Source of the DNA: Leptasterias polaris
Lineage: Eukaryota > Echinodermata > Asteroidea > Forcipulatida > Asteriidae
Length of the DNA stretch: 64,000 nt
Direction of reading: 5' to 3'
Assembly (NCBI GenBank): GCA_037783415.1
Contig: JAZGTN010000027.1
Location: 1,550,001-1,614,000 of the forward strand
Below are positions 24,501 to 36,037 of the stretch, one piece after another. Position 1 is the first letter of the stretch. Each line of letters begins with the position of its first letter. The position numbers and the translations under genes are program-made. The notes beneath the pieces are model-generated. The model worked only from the letters and a program-made list of their open reading frames with translations, ran no database searches and was not told the origin of the DNA.

Positions 24501-27500
24501 GGTTCTATAATTATTTATACTGTACATTGTAACATATACACAGAGACTTCCTGATACGATTTGCCTGATCATTCAAACGTATGAAGGAGGAAGGTAACTG
24601 TATATTACTTTTGTGGTCGACTAGTTTCCTCAACAAGTTGTTGATTTCACTTCCCATTATTTTCTCATGAGGTGACCTCTCATGTTGTTACTGTACACTC
24701 AACGTTGCTGTTGTGATAGGGTATATTTTTGTTGAGTTCCTCTTATTGTTGTGAGTGGAGTTAATTTGAGTTTTGTGAAGTTAGAGTTCCCAATGAATCG
24801 TAGTGTACGGCGTACATTCTTTACATTTAATTCATTAATAGAGATATCCCTATTAATAATGGAGATATCTATTATTAATAGAGATGTCTCTATTAAATGG
24901 ATTAATAGAGATATCTCTAAATAGAGAAATCTCTATTACATCTAAATGGATTAATAGAGATATATCTAAATAGAGAAATCTCTATTACATGTATTAAATG
25001 GATTAATAGAGATATCTATAAATAGAGAAATCCCTATTACATCTATTAAGATTGTGTATGCCCGATTATAGAGACATCTCTATTTGGATTAAATGTCAAG
25101 TTTGCACGCTATTAGTAGTGAATGTAAATGTTGGCTTGGGTGTCCACTTCGTTGCTTCCGCACATGATCGTACAACATGAGCCCGATGAACCACCTATAA
25201 TGCATGAACCCACATTATTTTACCATGCATCCAGTCAAGAACCATAGACTTCGGTCGTCAAAAATGCAGGTCATAGTTGTATGATATTATACCAAAAGAC
25301 TGCATCACCTGTGAGAGGTACATTGTTATACATTTTGCACCTGGTCATTTTCCGGACGTTACAGGCGACTTCCACTGGCAGTATATTTTCTGTTGATTGA
25401 ATGTAAAAGCTACAGAAAACAGCTTTCAAAGCTTTAAATGGGTTAATTTATTGGCTAAGACCTACCAAAATGAGCCGAGAGCACTGCCGACTAACAAATT
25501 CGGCCAGGACTGGTTCAATTCTGGCAGAAGATCCTTATTAAGATAAAAAGAAATCAAAACAATAGTCATTATTCAAATTAATGAAGTCAACTTTACACAC
25601 AATGGAACCGCACATAGTGAATCTATAGTGCAAATTAGCTGCTGTTGGTTTTGATTAGACATGATTTTTGAGATAATTATGATATACATGTCTCTATTAT
25701 TAAGGGAGATGGAAGACGTCGTCCAAACTGAAAGTTAATTTAGCCTACTCCTAGAGAAATATTATTGGATGAAAATGTGAGAAATATTTCTTATATTTGC
25801 AATGTACCCATCAGCCAGAGATTGTTAGATGCTCTGCTCAAGTTCACAGGTTTCATGGCTGCGATTCGAACACACACTCTGATGATACAACCGTCAGATC
25901 TTGAGTGCCCGAAGTTCAACCAGAATTGTTGTTGTTGTTTGTTTGTTTGTTGTTGTTGTTGTTTGGTTTTTTATTTTATTTTCTTAGGGGGGTGGGGGTC
26001 AAGCGGGGCGGGGGAAAATACATTATTTAAGTAGATATATCAAACCAGTCATTTGTGGATTTTCAATTTTCTGTGGGGGGGGGGGGGGGGGGGGGGGGGT
26101 TGAGCGGAAGCCTACATCGCCCCGCCCCTCATGGTAATCCCACTTTACCACTGAGCAACCTTTCCGTATGAGTCATGTAGATGTTCCCCAACATTCAGTC
26201 TATGCACAAGCACATTAAAACGTGCACAATACAGATTATAATCCGCATTAAAGTGTGTTTTGTCAAAAACAACAAAGAGGAATGGTAATGAAAAACTTAA
26301 AAAAAGAAAGACATCCATTGAAATAAGCCAGAGGTGCGAAACTTAAGTACGTGGGTTTTGAAAACTAGACGGTTTTGATGAGTTACACACTTCCCTTTTC
26401 ACGTAAGTAGGCCTATTTGGTTAAGATGTTATCTCAAGTCGAGCTTTTCCTGAACAACTAGATGCATTTAGTTCTTGTTCTTGGCTATGTTGTTCTTAAA
26501 AACAATATTCAAAGATGTGGTATTTATTTGGTTTTGGGGAAATGCCCATTTATTTCCATCCTCTAATTCTTGATGAACACACCCCCCAAAACGAACAAAA
26601 AAACAAAAACTAAAAAACAATATAGCAACAACAAAAAAGTGAACAATTCATCAATATTCATGTTTTGTAGAAACACTGAAAAACGTTTGCTGTTTTATCA
26701 GTAATTTTGTCATCGATCCATACATTATTATCGGTCCAAATTTTATTGGGGTATTATGTATCAAAGCGATCTTTTGCCAATTCAAGTGTTTTCGATCTAT
26801 TTGTTGCTGTGGTTTTTGGGGGGTGGGGGTGGGGGAAAGGGTTCTGAGGAGGGGGGTGCACTGTATTTGTGCATGTTCATTGGACTGATTTCATTTACAG
26901 CAATCGAAATCATTAGCTAGGGTGGGTCTTCAAATTGATTAGTCCTCAACTTTGACGGTATTTCAGACGGAAATACTCTGTTGAGGGTGGTCCTGGTTGA
27001 ATTTTATATAACTAGCATGCTTTCAGATTGAATTAAATCATACGAGGCCTATAATAATTCCAAATGCACGAAAGAGATAGCTCAACTATGTTCCAACCTG
27101 ATACTGCATAATAATCTCACAGCTTGATTTGAATTCAAACAATCAAGAGAAATTGCCGATAGCTGAAAAATCTTCACTTCCCTGAAATCAGCCCAGAATT
27201 CTCTAAAATCAATATTTTTCTTTTTGAATCCCGTACATCGAAGAATCCTCATTGATATAACCACCAAGTGCGAGGCACTGTTCTATTTGAAGGGCGCCTT
27301 TCAATTTCATGATTTTCTACATGCGTCCATATACAATAAACAAAACACTGACTACTTTGCGTATCAGTTTGTTTGGGTAGGCTACTGCAATAACAGAAAA
27401 AACAAAAAACTTAAACGCAATAATGTTGACGTTCAAATACTTTTGGTTTTTTCAATATTTTCTTTCACTATCATTACCATGCATGAGATAATATTGGATT

Positions 27501-30500
27501 GAACCGCCATTGTTTATCTCACCATTATTTTCTCATGATGTTTGATATTTCTGTGTCAACCTTATTACAAACTGTAACTTGTCGAAATATTATTTCTGGT
27601 TACCATCATAATAGGGTGCAAGTCTTCACTCTTTTCAGATCTGTTGTGGTCGAGATAATTCAAATTTCCTTTGAAATAAGACAATGGTCACGGTGGCGCA
27701 CGAGAAATTAATTTTGAAGCTTTAGACAGTGTAGTATTTCAAACGTTTACAATCAAAATAGGTTGTGCAACTCGCGCGTATTTGAGACCAACTATTATTA
27801 AAAATTATAGGTTTGCGCGATTCTGTTTCTTCAATTACTTTGTTCAGCGTAGTTTATGGCTTTTAAAGGATCATATCAAAGCGTTGGGAAAGTAAAGTTT
27901 ACCCATGAAATATATGAAAGTAAAATAAATTTAACAAATTTTAAAAAGAAAACCCGAGAATAAAACTTGACTTCCGTTTCCGTTTACTTGTAAACAATTA
28001 AGAACTTTGCCCAACTGAACTTCCATGTTATCATTAAACCTATCTTATGGTCTCACAATATCGGGCGTGGTCGGCAAATGGGTGTATAAAAGTTAAATAA
28101 AGTAGACTAAAAAGAAGAATCCTCTTCCTGGAGTTTTATTTTTGTTTAAATGCTAACTTTAACAAGCTATTTGTATTATAAGAAAATTTTAATTATATTC
28201 ATAACACATTGCTCTGGTTAATTTCTATTTTCAAGAATTTTGTATATGATTCTTAAAGAAAATTTGCCTTCGTTTGAGTTGTTTTCTCGTTTTCAAGCGG
28301 AACTTGCACAGTCTTATGCCCATCCAATGAAGACACTCATTGGTGTCATTAGGTGGAAAGTTAATATTTTACGCTTGTGATTTCATTCTAAACAAGGATG
28401 GGGTGTTGTTGGCAACTTGACGTGGCAGTCGTTTGGAGGGGTGGCGGGGGGGGGGGGGGGGGGGGGGTAACTTGTTAAAAACTGGTTAGAGTAATGATTT
28501 AGGGGAAAGGTTTGTTAATGCGTTTCTTACACTGATCTCATCCAAGCTGAAAGTCCAGGAGGTGTTACAGCATACCGGCGTTATATTTTTGCTTACCTTT
28601 GACGGCCTGTTGAGTGACAACATAATAAACATGAAAATAGGAAGGAATTCTACTCAGATGATATTCATTTCCTGCTGTTCGCCAACAAGTGGTTTATGTA
28701 TACAGTGGATATGCTTGGTACACTCAAAGACCTATCAAGGAGGGACTCAACTTGACAACCTGAGCTTTCGAGCGGTACTTTTGTAAAAACGACCGAGAGC
28801 CAAATTCCATACGGCTGCACTTGAGCAGAAATTGCTTAAAAGATAGCTGCTGAGCAGAAAAATGAGGAGGGTGGCAGTCACAGACTGTACATGTGACATC
28901 GTAGTTTGGCTGGTAACCTTAGTCAAGCATCATTTTGTTGTGATAGCCACTTTCTGTGCCGAAGCAGTTCTGTGAAATCGGGCCCTGACTATCCCGTCAG
29001 TTTGACGAGCAGCCCAGCAGAATCATCTGAGTGTATCAGGGGCGGATCCAGGATTTTTTAAGCCGGGGGTCACAAAGGCGCAACCAGGATTTTGTATTAG
29101 AGGGTAAACAAAAAATGGGTGGGGTTCAGGGAGCGAAGCCCCCCGAGGCTCTGAGCCTTTGGCGTTATGTGGAGTGAAAAGTCAAGCCTCCATGTGCCTA
29201 AAACAAAGAAATATACACACTTTTATAGAAAATCAGATCCATAATTATAAATCTTCTAAATTTACTGGAAAATTTTCTGTAACATCAATGGTGGGGGTCC
29301 AGGGGTGAAGCCCCGGTGGCGTGGGGGTCCAGGAGGCAAAGCCCCCGGAAGTTCTGAGCTTTTGGCGTTTTGAGGGGTGAAAAACCAAGCCTCCATGCGC
29401 CTAAAACAGAGAAATAGACACACTTTTTTAAGCACTTCTGATCCATAGCAATCTTCTAATATTACTCCCAAAAAAATTTAATCCCACAAATTATATTGTT
29501 CAAGCTTAGTGTAGTCTTTACACTTGAATGCCAGAACGACATGAAATATATTTTATCCAGGGCAAATTGGCACGTCAGGTTTCAAACGCTTATGTTATCG
29601 TGCAAATCTAAGCAATTACGAGTGACATATCATTAAAGATTCATTTTGGCAGAAAGAAACAAATTTGATAGGCATAGGATGAAAAAGAAATCCATCCTGC
29701 CGCTGGGGGAAAAGACACCACACACACACTTGTGGCTAATTTTTAAGCAGGCAAATAGTTTTAAAAAAATATTTTAAAAATCAAATTTTACCAGGGGGGT
29801 ACGTGCCGCCTGCCCCCCCCCCCCCCGGATCCGCGCCTGCAGTATACCATGCGCTAATGGAACAACAACGATTGAAATATTGCAATTACATAATCTTGTT
29901 ATCATGACAACCTTTATTGATACACTAGGTTGATTATAAACGCCAATACTGCATTTTGGACTATGGAATTCAAGTTTTACTTTTTATTGTAACCGATAAT
30001 AACACCTTCGGGGGGAAAAATTACATTTTGCTATATCTCAACTGACCGTCCCATGTTGAGAGAGTCACAGAGTAAATAATTCGATTCAATAGCAGTGAAT
30101 TCCAATGCAGTGCTTACCAAGTACCATGAATAGTCCAGTGACGAATGCTACTTGGAATGATGCATGTTTTCCCGTGATGACTGTGATTACCACTCTATTA
30201 AAAACAGCGGGGAAAGAAACTAAATAATCACAAGGTGTTTTATTTTTGATGGGCATTATCTTATGAAAGGCAAGAGAACTAACTTCAAATTTGTTTGTTT
30301 AATTTCTTTCTTGTGAAAACAAATAATTATTGTCAATCCAAATATGAATTTTTAACAATCATTACATTCCAACTCATTAGGCCTATTTAAAAAAAACATC
30401 GGAAGTAATTGATACTTTCAGCAATGAACTTTTCTTTCAAAACTGAAAGTGTCGAATTCAGAACCAAACGGGTGTAGCTTTCGTCAAGCCTTCGTGGCGT

Positions 30501-32567
30501 AGAGAGGCAGAGCTTTGGACGCTGCAAAGTGACTGGAATGGGAGACCACATGCGCGCGTGAGCCGCGAAAGGGGGGGGGGCTTTTCCATCTTGAATTTAT
30601 GTATTATTTTGTTGCTGTTGTTGTTGTTGAACATTCATAAAGTTTCAAACAGTGTTTTCGGAATTTGTGTGCGAATAAGTACAGTGCAATCCCAATGCAT
30701 AATAAGTGAATGCATTCTGAGCCCATCCCTTATGATTGTTTTGGAATTTTGCTACCCACGGGGGTAACACTCCTACACATTCAATTGAATATACAATAAT
30801 ATTTATTATAACTCCTTCCCGTAAGATGAATTTAACATAATATAAAGAGTATAGTCACTTGCCTAACTCTTTAAAGTATTGGAATGTAACACTTTTTTTG
30901 GAGCGACACTGTGACCTATAGTAGAAATGATGGATATGGAATTTCACATTCACCTTTGTACAATTTTCTAAGAAAAGAAAAATCCTTTCCTTCAGCTTAT
31001 AATTATAGTGAAACTAATTACCTCAATGCCCATCTCTGACTTTGATTCATTACCATATACCCGGGGACAGTTTTTGTTTCACATTGTAAGCTGAATGTGA
31101 CATCTGGAATATAATATTATATTAAAGTAATTAATTTGTAGTTTGTCAAAGTGCTTGAATCTTCTTACATGGTTGAACTTGAGACACACGCTTTGAGGCC
31201 ACTGAACAACAAATTGAAGATAGTCCCAATCACTTGACTTAGTTTGGGTCCCACAACGTTCACAACTTTTTCTAGATTCATACAAAATGAAAAAGAGTAG
31301 GGATTAAACAATGAAAATTAAGCAAAATGGTATAACCCTTATAAGCCCTTTGGGTTTTGAGACACTGGGTGGGGAATTAATTCTGCAGTTTGCGGTAACG
31401 GTAACATCACGTGAAGCCTAGTTATTTACTTTCGCTGTGAAGATTTGTTCTTGAGAACTTGTCTTGCTATTTAACAAAAACTCACTCCGCGGCAATGAAG
31501 TCTCGGCCGATTACCTTCCTCCACATGTTCTTATTATGTAGTCTACCGAACTCCGAAATGTTGACTCTCCGGTAGCGAGACCAGTTCTCATCTAGAACAA
31601 ATCTATACAGCAAAGTAGACATGTGATTGTAAATAAGTGCTAAGCTTCTTATGAAAGCAAATTATTTTTGATCAGTTTTTAAGGCTATATAGCTTACATG
31701 CTCATTGACCCACTTCACATATCAAATATCTAGAAATGCTAAAATAACATTTGTTTTCATTCAAGCAGGTCTTGGGTACACTAGGCCTTAACATTCCTGA
31801 AAGATTAATCCGGTTAGTAAGTTTGTGATACTCCGCCTGTGCCTAGAAAGTGATTGTAAGTGTATAGGGTTAACACGGCGATGCTATTAGTATTCGCTTG
31901 AAGGAGGACGATAACATAAAATTATGGGATTCAAATTCAGAATTATATTTGACAATGGACACCAACATAACTGACACGCTAATATTATTAAAGAACAACA
32001 GCAAGTTTTACTTTTCACATTATACTTACCGTTCATGTAGGCCTATTCACTGCTGACAGATTAGTCCAGATCATGGCCTACAACCTTTTCCGATGCGTGA
32101 AGTTTAGTTATAAGTAAATGAACCTACCATTACATTATTTGATAATGATAGAGAAAGCCGTGTTAGTCTATCCTTATTGGTTGTTAATGATAACATTAAT
32201 AATATTCAATAATAATAATAAGTCTGATATACGAATAAGGAAGAGATTGGTAACACTTTAAGACTAACTAATTAACAAACATCCAATTACCCCAACAAAC
32301 AACCAAACAAACAAACAACCCAACAAACAAGCAATCAGACAAACAAACAAACAAACAAAAAACAGACACCCACACAAAAACTGCATGAGCTTTCTTGTTG
32401 TTCCCTTCTTTGCATCTCACGAAAGCTCATGCAGGTTTTTATAAAAATAAAAAATTTGAGTGTTAAACTTACGGCAGACTTGTCCACTCGTCCAAGGTAT
32501 AAGGTCTACCTCCACAAACAAACATTAGCACGAACAAACAAACAAACTTTAAAAAGTGTCCACACAT
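18503..32567 (-). CDS. RNASET2: Secreted ribonuclease T2, complete, eight coding exons
   Basis: Exons on the minus strand: 32567-32473, 31271-31169, 30194-30118, 28606-28531, 25533-25466, 23780-23667, 19567-19420 and 18670-18503. All use GT/AG, phases join at every junction, and the 849 bases give 282 residues. Residues 1-20 are a signal peptide (MCGHFLKFVCLFVLMFVCGG). DWDYLQFVVQWPQSVC (46-61) is the family N-terminal strand; HWTIHGTW (85-92) is active-site block CAS I and EWGKHGTC (143-150) is CAS II, so H89, E143, K146 and H147 are the expected catalytic residues. LWEIRLCLDKTLSPIYC near the C-terminus matches the family's terminal disulphide region. NIT, NTS and NQS are possible glycosylation sites. 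The enzyme cleaves single-stranded RNA in secretory, lysosomal or extracellular compartments. One variation: HGTW where HGLW is usual. Introns host a piggyBac transposon and a MITE. Confidence 0.9.
20156..21889 (+). CDS. piggyBac (PGBD4-like) transposase, intact
   Basis: 577 residues with no frameshift or stop. After an acidic, Ser-rich N-terminus (1-50) and a basic patch (53-65) comes the DDE-type domain. The three expected catalytic aspartates are visible: D238 in LSPDETMVKFKGR, D331 in YMDNWFTSPALF and D442 in YMGGTDLAGQL. The C-terminus (541-574) is a Cys/His-rich ring-like domain with CVVC and CKQC pairs, typical of piggyBac, binding terminal repeats. The enzyme excises and inserts the element at TTAA without leaving a footprint. 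The start is the first ATG after the left end (context AACATGGCC). Full length and retained catalytic residues suggest recent activity; whether it still moves is not shown. Confidence 0.95.
   Translation: MAEENDKILEEIFADSASEMSSDEESPLEDSETSEDSEDTEPRASTSTATLTCSKKGKKTKKKPNFRCGWREANCYTRRPPVKFTANTGATEDFSSFSPIQIFKLYFCEAVWQMMVLETNRYAEQILGAGAENKCAWRPTDVPEMMAFVALLLCMGINKRPRYSMHWSRSEILRSPLYSATMARNRFTAILRFFHLANNRDVEGDSPRDKLAKLRPLLNIVLPSFLRVYQPGRSLSPDETMVKFKGRVSFKQYMPRKAAKWGLKSFSLNESDTGYTCAWELFTGSQPRCPQGQSSISDPETNHPSEIGAPGNIVLNLLQGLENKGHCIYMDNWFTSPALFSKLSELGFGACGTVRYTTLGIPDVANSKKFPMKSGADPNFFQKAGQLCVMWQDTKRVTLLSNYGDCSVTSKKIRSRKTSTGFRHIKKPCIVEDYNKYMGGTDLAGQLCTYYTHTHKTFKWWKRVFITILDICLLNANVVYNSIHTNKSLSTLDFRVKVIEALISSFENNPVHHARKVSSASNALSTQHFPGPNVDGKKRDCVVCSSTSNRKQTRTICKQCIKPMCVIPCFEKFHTKR
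22000..23220. repeat. Diverged internal repeats in the piggyBac 3' non-coding part
   Basis: A module of a C/G homopolymer run, GGATGGTAC, AAACAAGTATAGCACTTTGG and GTTAGTTCCTTCTT appears at about 22070 and 22545, with weaker versions near 22850, 22990 and 23165. AATGGCCGCC motifs are interspersed. No coding function is seen. Confidence 0.6.
23783..24835. other. RNase T2 intron, nothing recognised
   Basis: AT-rich intron sequence with a GGGAACGTTGCCTTGGATTG segment near 23937 that has the look of a dispersed-repeat end. No partner end or exon was found. Confidence 0.3.
24836..25085. repeat. Array of AGAGATATCTCT-type palindromes
   Basis: About 250 bp made of repeated palindromic cores (AGAGATATCTCT, AGAGATGTCTCT, AGAAATCTCT) separated by ATTAATGGATTAAT-like spacers, with a local period near 70 bp. 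It lies in an RNase T2 intron. Any stretch can fold into several alternative hairpins. Confidence 0.8.
25600..28500. other. RNase T2 intron with homopolymer runs
   Basis: Includes a G run at 26077-26099, TTG repeats near 25926-25965, a G-rich tract at 26817-26862 and a G run at 28441-28468. Around 25855-25905 a GATTCGAAC motif hints at a tRNA-derived remnant. No exon other than those listed for RNase T2 was found. Confidence 0.4.
29037..29839. mobile_element. MITE with CAGGGGCGGATCC-type ends and an internal duplication
   Basis: The left end CAGGGGCGGATCCAGG and the right end GGATCCGCGCCTG are inverted. Inside, a module of about 170 bp occurs twice (29110-29250 and 29285-29465), sharing GAAGCCCC, TTTGGCGTT, CAAGCCTCCATG and GCGCCTAAAACA-like blocks. 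Flanks GAGTGTAT and CAGTATAC match only partly, so the hAT assignment is tentative. Located in an RNase T2 intron. Confidence 0.6.
31385..31600 (-). mobile_element. Penelope-like 3' tail fragment
   Basis: On the minus strand it contains ATAGCAAGACAAGTTCTC followed by AAGAACAAA and ends with GTTACCGCAAAC, the same ordered blocks seen in tails at 36690-37020 and (partly) 55925-55995 and 61430-61557. No coding part remains. Confidence 0.55.
32473..32567 (-). CDS. RNASET2: RNase T2 exon 1: signal peptide encoded partly by a TTTG-repeat tract
   Basis: Starts at ATG 32567-32565, ends at a strong donor CTGCC|GTAAGT in phase 2, and joins exactly to the single base at the start of exon 2. The hydrophobic core (LKFVCLFVLMFVC) is encoded by a GTTTGTTTGTTCG-type tract, and similar CAAA repeats lie nearby at 32290-32360. 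Upstream sequence offers no earlier in-frame ATG of note. The 5' untranslated region is not resolved. Confidence 0.8.
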
Positions 32568-32965
32568 TTTCCAAACAGACGGTCCTCGACAACGATGGGA
32601 GAAAGAAATGTCTCTTTAGCGTCAACCTTCGTCAAAGCATCAATCACTCAAGCCATCAGGGTTAGTTCCGTCATCGTAAGTTCCCGTTTTGACAATTTTA
32701 GACTTGCGGATATGGATCCAGTCAGTTAGGCCAAATTAATGTATGCTCTCACGGTCAAATTCAGTCGTATGCTACTAACTACCGTATAAATGCTTTGTGA
32801 AACTGATTACGACTTCATAAGTCTCAGCCACTCATCGCTCATATTATTATACTGTGAAATAGTTACCGTTCGGGTTCCCCATGCCCAAGATATAGTGGTA
32901 GTGGTTGTTCGCACACATCATAATCATGATTGGCTGCGCACTTATGCTAAGAAAAATGCCGACTC

Positions 32966-33463
32966 GGGGCGCACCACACTAAATAAGCCAGAATTCATGC
33001 ACCAAGCTACTCATCATAATTTGTAAGCCCACAACTTATTTTTAATTACAACGTTTTGGGGGTCATGCAATTAATAGATTGTGTAAATATAAGAATCTAT
33101 CACAACCTGGGGGTTCGGTGCTTCAACTTTTGAGGAGACTGGATAAATTTAGGCATTAAAGTTGGCCCTATTTGACCGGGAAAGTGGAGAAGTGCTTCAC
33201 GAAAACTGGCAGCAAGTCGGTTTTGGAAAAAAAATACATTTTCGTGTTTGTGTTTTTTTCTTCTGGGGTAGTTAGCAAAAATTCCAAACGGCTGACCTGC
33301 CAAAAATTGAAAAGATTTCTGAAGTTCAGTCGTCCGAAAATATGTTTGATTGGTTTTCAAGAGGCTGAGAGACTTACACGATTTTTTGAGTATTTTTATA
33401 TATTTATCATTTAGCATTGGTTCCTATGCATGCTATGGGAGTTTATTTAGTGTGGTGCGCCCC
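32966..33463. mobile_element. MITE with perfect 21-bp terminal inverted repeats
   Basis: The left end GGGGCGCACCACACTAAATA plus one further A is matched exactly by the reverse complement of the right end. The 498-bp interior has no recognisable gene. It lies about 400 bp upstream of the RNase T2 start codon, between the divergently oriented RNase T2 and HYLS1 genes. Confidence 0.75.
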
Positions 33464-33810
33464 TCGCAAATAGCAAATTATAAATAGCGCCCTCAATAGT
33501 TTGATTTTATTGTTAGAAAGTTTGAAATACTGCATAGTCTGTATATAGAGCTGCTACTGTCATGTCCTTGGTACTTGGTACTTGGTAGGGTAATCCCTCT
33601 AGCGGCTCAAACTGAGCCAAACTGGGCTGATGCTGCTGCACGCACAAAAGTGAAGTGAGTACCATCAAGAAACTCGAAATCTAACATAACAAGTTAACTT
33701 AGAATAACATAATATGCATGTTAGTCAACAAGTGACTCTCATGACATTGTCGCCCGTCATGACATTAGCATTTAAGGCTCCATGAAGTACTAAGTAGGGT
33801 TGTAATTAGT

Positions 33811-34755
33811 TGCGATAATCGTAACCCTCCATCATCCTCCCGGCGGCGTTCGCGATTTGCGCAAAAAAAATAAGACTGCGCAGTGTGCGCGGAGCCAAAA
33901 GACAGCGCGGTGTGCGCCGGAAGCCAATTATTGGAAGGCTCCGCGCACACCGCGCAGTCTTATTTTTTTTGCGCAAATCGCGAACGCCGCGCGAGTGCCG
34001 CGATGAGGGAAAAACAATCGTGAGTATTGCGTGGTAAATTTCATTTTTTGAAGATGTTTTTGAACATAACTCAACAAAAAGGAAATTCATTCATTATGAA
34101 TGTATATTAAGTGTATGGGGAAAGTTTGTGTTGTGTAGTGCAAAGGAAACTGTAGATATTGATGGCAAACCACCGTAAAATGTTCACCTATCAACGACCA
34201 TTTTGAAAACGACGGTATAGCGTTACGGAGGTCCAAAATGTTAGACCCCTATAACATAAGGCTCACGGGGGAGCCTTATAGTTTCTAGAAGTAGACCAAT
34301 CCTATCCCCATTTATTATAGTGCCAATACTCTGGACTTCCTCTCCAGAGTACTATTGGCACTATAAATGGGGCTAAACCAATCCATGCTTTAGTCATTGC
34401 GATAATCGTAACCCTCTACCGACAGACTTTTAGACCTGAGGAGTGAGGTAGAGGGTTACGATTATCGCACTTCGCTTTAAAAGTGCCAGTGGCTGTTATC
34501 ACAATGAAATGAGTTTAGCTACAACAACGAAAAAAGGGGTCAGGACTCGGGAACTTTCTTAGGAAGGTTGTGGTGGTGGGGGTTTGGTGTGACTGTTTGT
34601 TGAATTTTATGTCAGTGTTTACTTACTTGGGTAGGTGGATGGGTAATTTATACTCCTGAGGTAGGACTCCTAGAACTATGACGTTCAATCCGCTATCGTC
34701 TCCACCGGATCGAACCTCATATAGTTCTAGGACTCAGGAGTAGGTAATTTATAGC
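33811..34755. repeat. Cluster of long hairpins upstream of HYLS1
   Basis: Four strong inverted repeats lie in under 1 kb. 33843-33896 pairs with 33937-33990 (about 54 bp, one mismatch). 34316-34340 pairs with 34347-34367 around a 7-base loop. 34399-34420 pairs with 34447-34469 (22 bp perfect). 34642-34680 pairs with 34721-34754. A small one is at 34256-34279. The motif GCGATAATCGTAACCCTC occurs three times (33812, 34399, and inverted at 34451). No open frame through them is credible. Confidence 0.8.
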
Positions 34756-35019
34756 CCCACGTGTGTGGCCAAGGTCTCTGAATCGTTGCGTTTGTGGATT
34801 AACTGTCACCAGGCAGTTCAACTTTTTCAACAGATTGAAGATGATTTGGATGTACACACGACTCTCTAGTCTTACATAGATTTAACGGTTTTAATCATGT
34901 TCAGACTTTGTTTTAAAGTGCATTTACAATTTGTTGTCGGCAGTTGTTGTCAGGCGTCGTAAGTTGTTGGCTTTTAAGTTTGAGTACGACCGCACCAGGC
35001 TATGTTCAGCGCTCTCCCT

Positions 35020-35715
35020 TAATAACAGTGGTCCACTGGCCAATAATGTATTGAAGAGGAAGGGAAATGTCAAATTCAATTTTGTGTTGTACCCATTTTC
35101 CAACTAGTCCTCATATGAGTGGGGACAAATTAAAACAAAACTCTCCCAAAACTAAGTCTAACCTCACAATAAAATGGTGAAAGTTGCCATTGAACTTTTT
35201 ATACCCTCTCAGGGCAAAATTTGTCAACATCCCAAACATCCGATGACATCCTTCTGAACAAAATACATCTACGTCTAATTATTTTGTGTACGATTACGAT
35301 GATGTTTGGTTCATTACTGACTTTTTCAGAGCGAAACTTGAATTTCAAAAACTAATTAAACAAATCTTTACATTTCATTCCAGGGAGGAATAAATCGTCA
35401 GTCAATAAGGCCTATGTCAAATTTAAGGCTGTTTTGAATTGGAAGTCAGGAATGAACCTAAACATCCCCATTCAAAAATGAACAGACCCATTTTTCTCCA
35501 AATGATGTCATCAGATGTTTTGGAAGGTTATCGAATGCAACAGCAATTTACACCATCTTAACATAAGCTACATGTGTAGAAACTTGTTATTTCTTCCCCA
35601 ACTCATCTATTGGAAAATGAGTAAGCCTACATCACAAAATTGAATTTGACGTTTCCCTTGCTCGTTAATAAAACACCTGAGTGAGGAGCAGTCTAAGTAC
35701 TCTCCAAGTCCAAGT
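35020..35715. mobile_element. Diverged long-TIR element upstream of HYLS1
   Basis: 35040-35360 is matched in inverse orientation by 35400-35680. Shared blocks include GTCAAATTCAATTTTGTG, CATTTTCCAA, and CATCCGATGACATC versus the inverse of GATGTCATCAGATG. Arms are degenerate, with many indels. No transposase frame. Confidence 0.6.
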
Positions 35716-36037
35716 GGTCCGGCTGGCTAGTTCAGAGTTGAAAAGCATTATTTGTATTTAATATGAATAATGGACTAGTAGCAAAAAAGGTGAAATAAAC
35801 GGCAAATCCTGATGATGCGTTGGTGTTACTGTCAGTGTCGTGTTAGTGCTGATGTTAGTGTTAAATGTTTAGGCAGAGGATGGAAAAAGAGGCCATTATT
35901 TTAATTTTAAAATCACAACCACCTTTAGCCATGTTAGCTTTAAAATTGTTAACGTCTTTTCTCAGTTTGATGCTAATTTTAATTTTTCTGCTTGTCACAG
36001 AATCTATTTTGTAACAGGATTTGTTTTCCTTGCAGCA

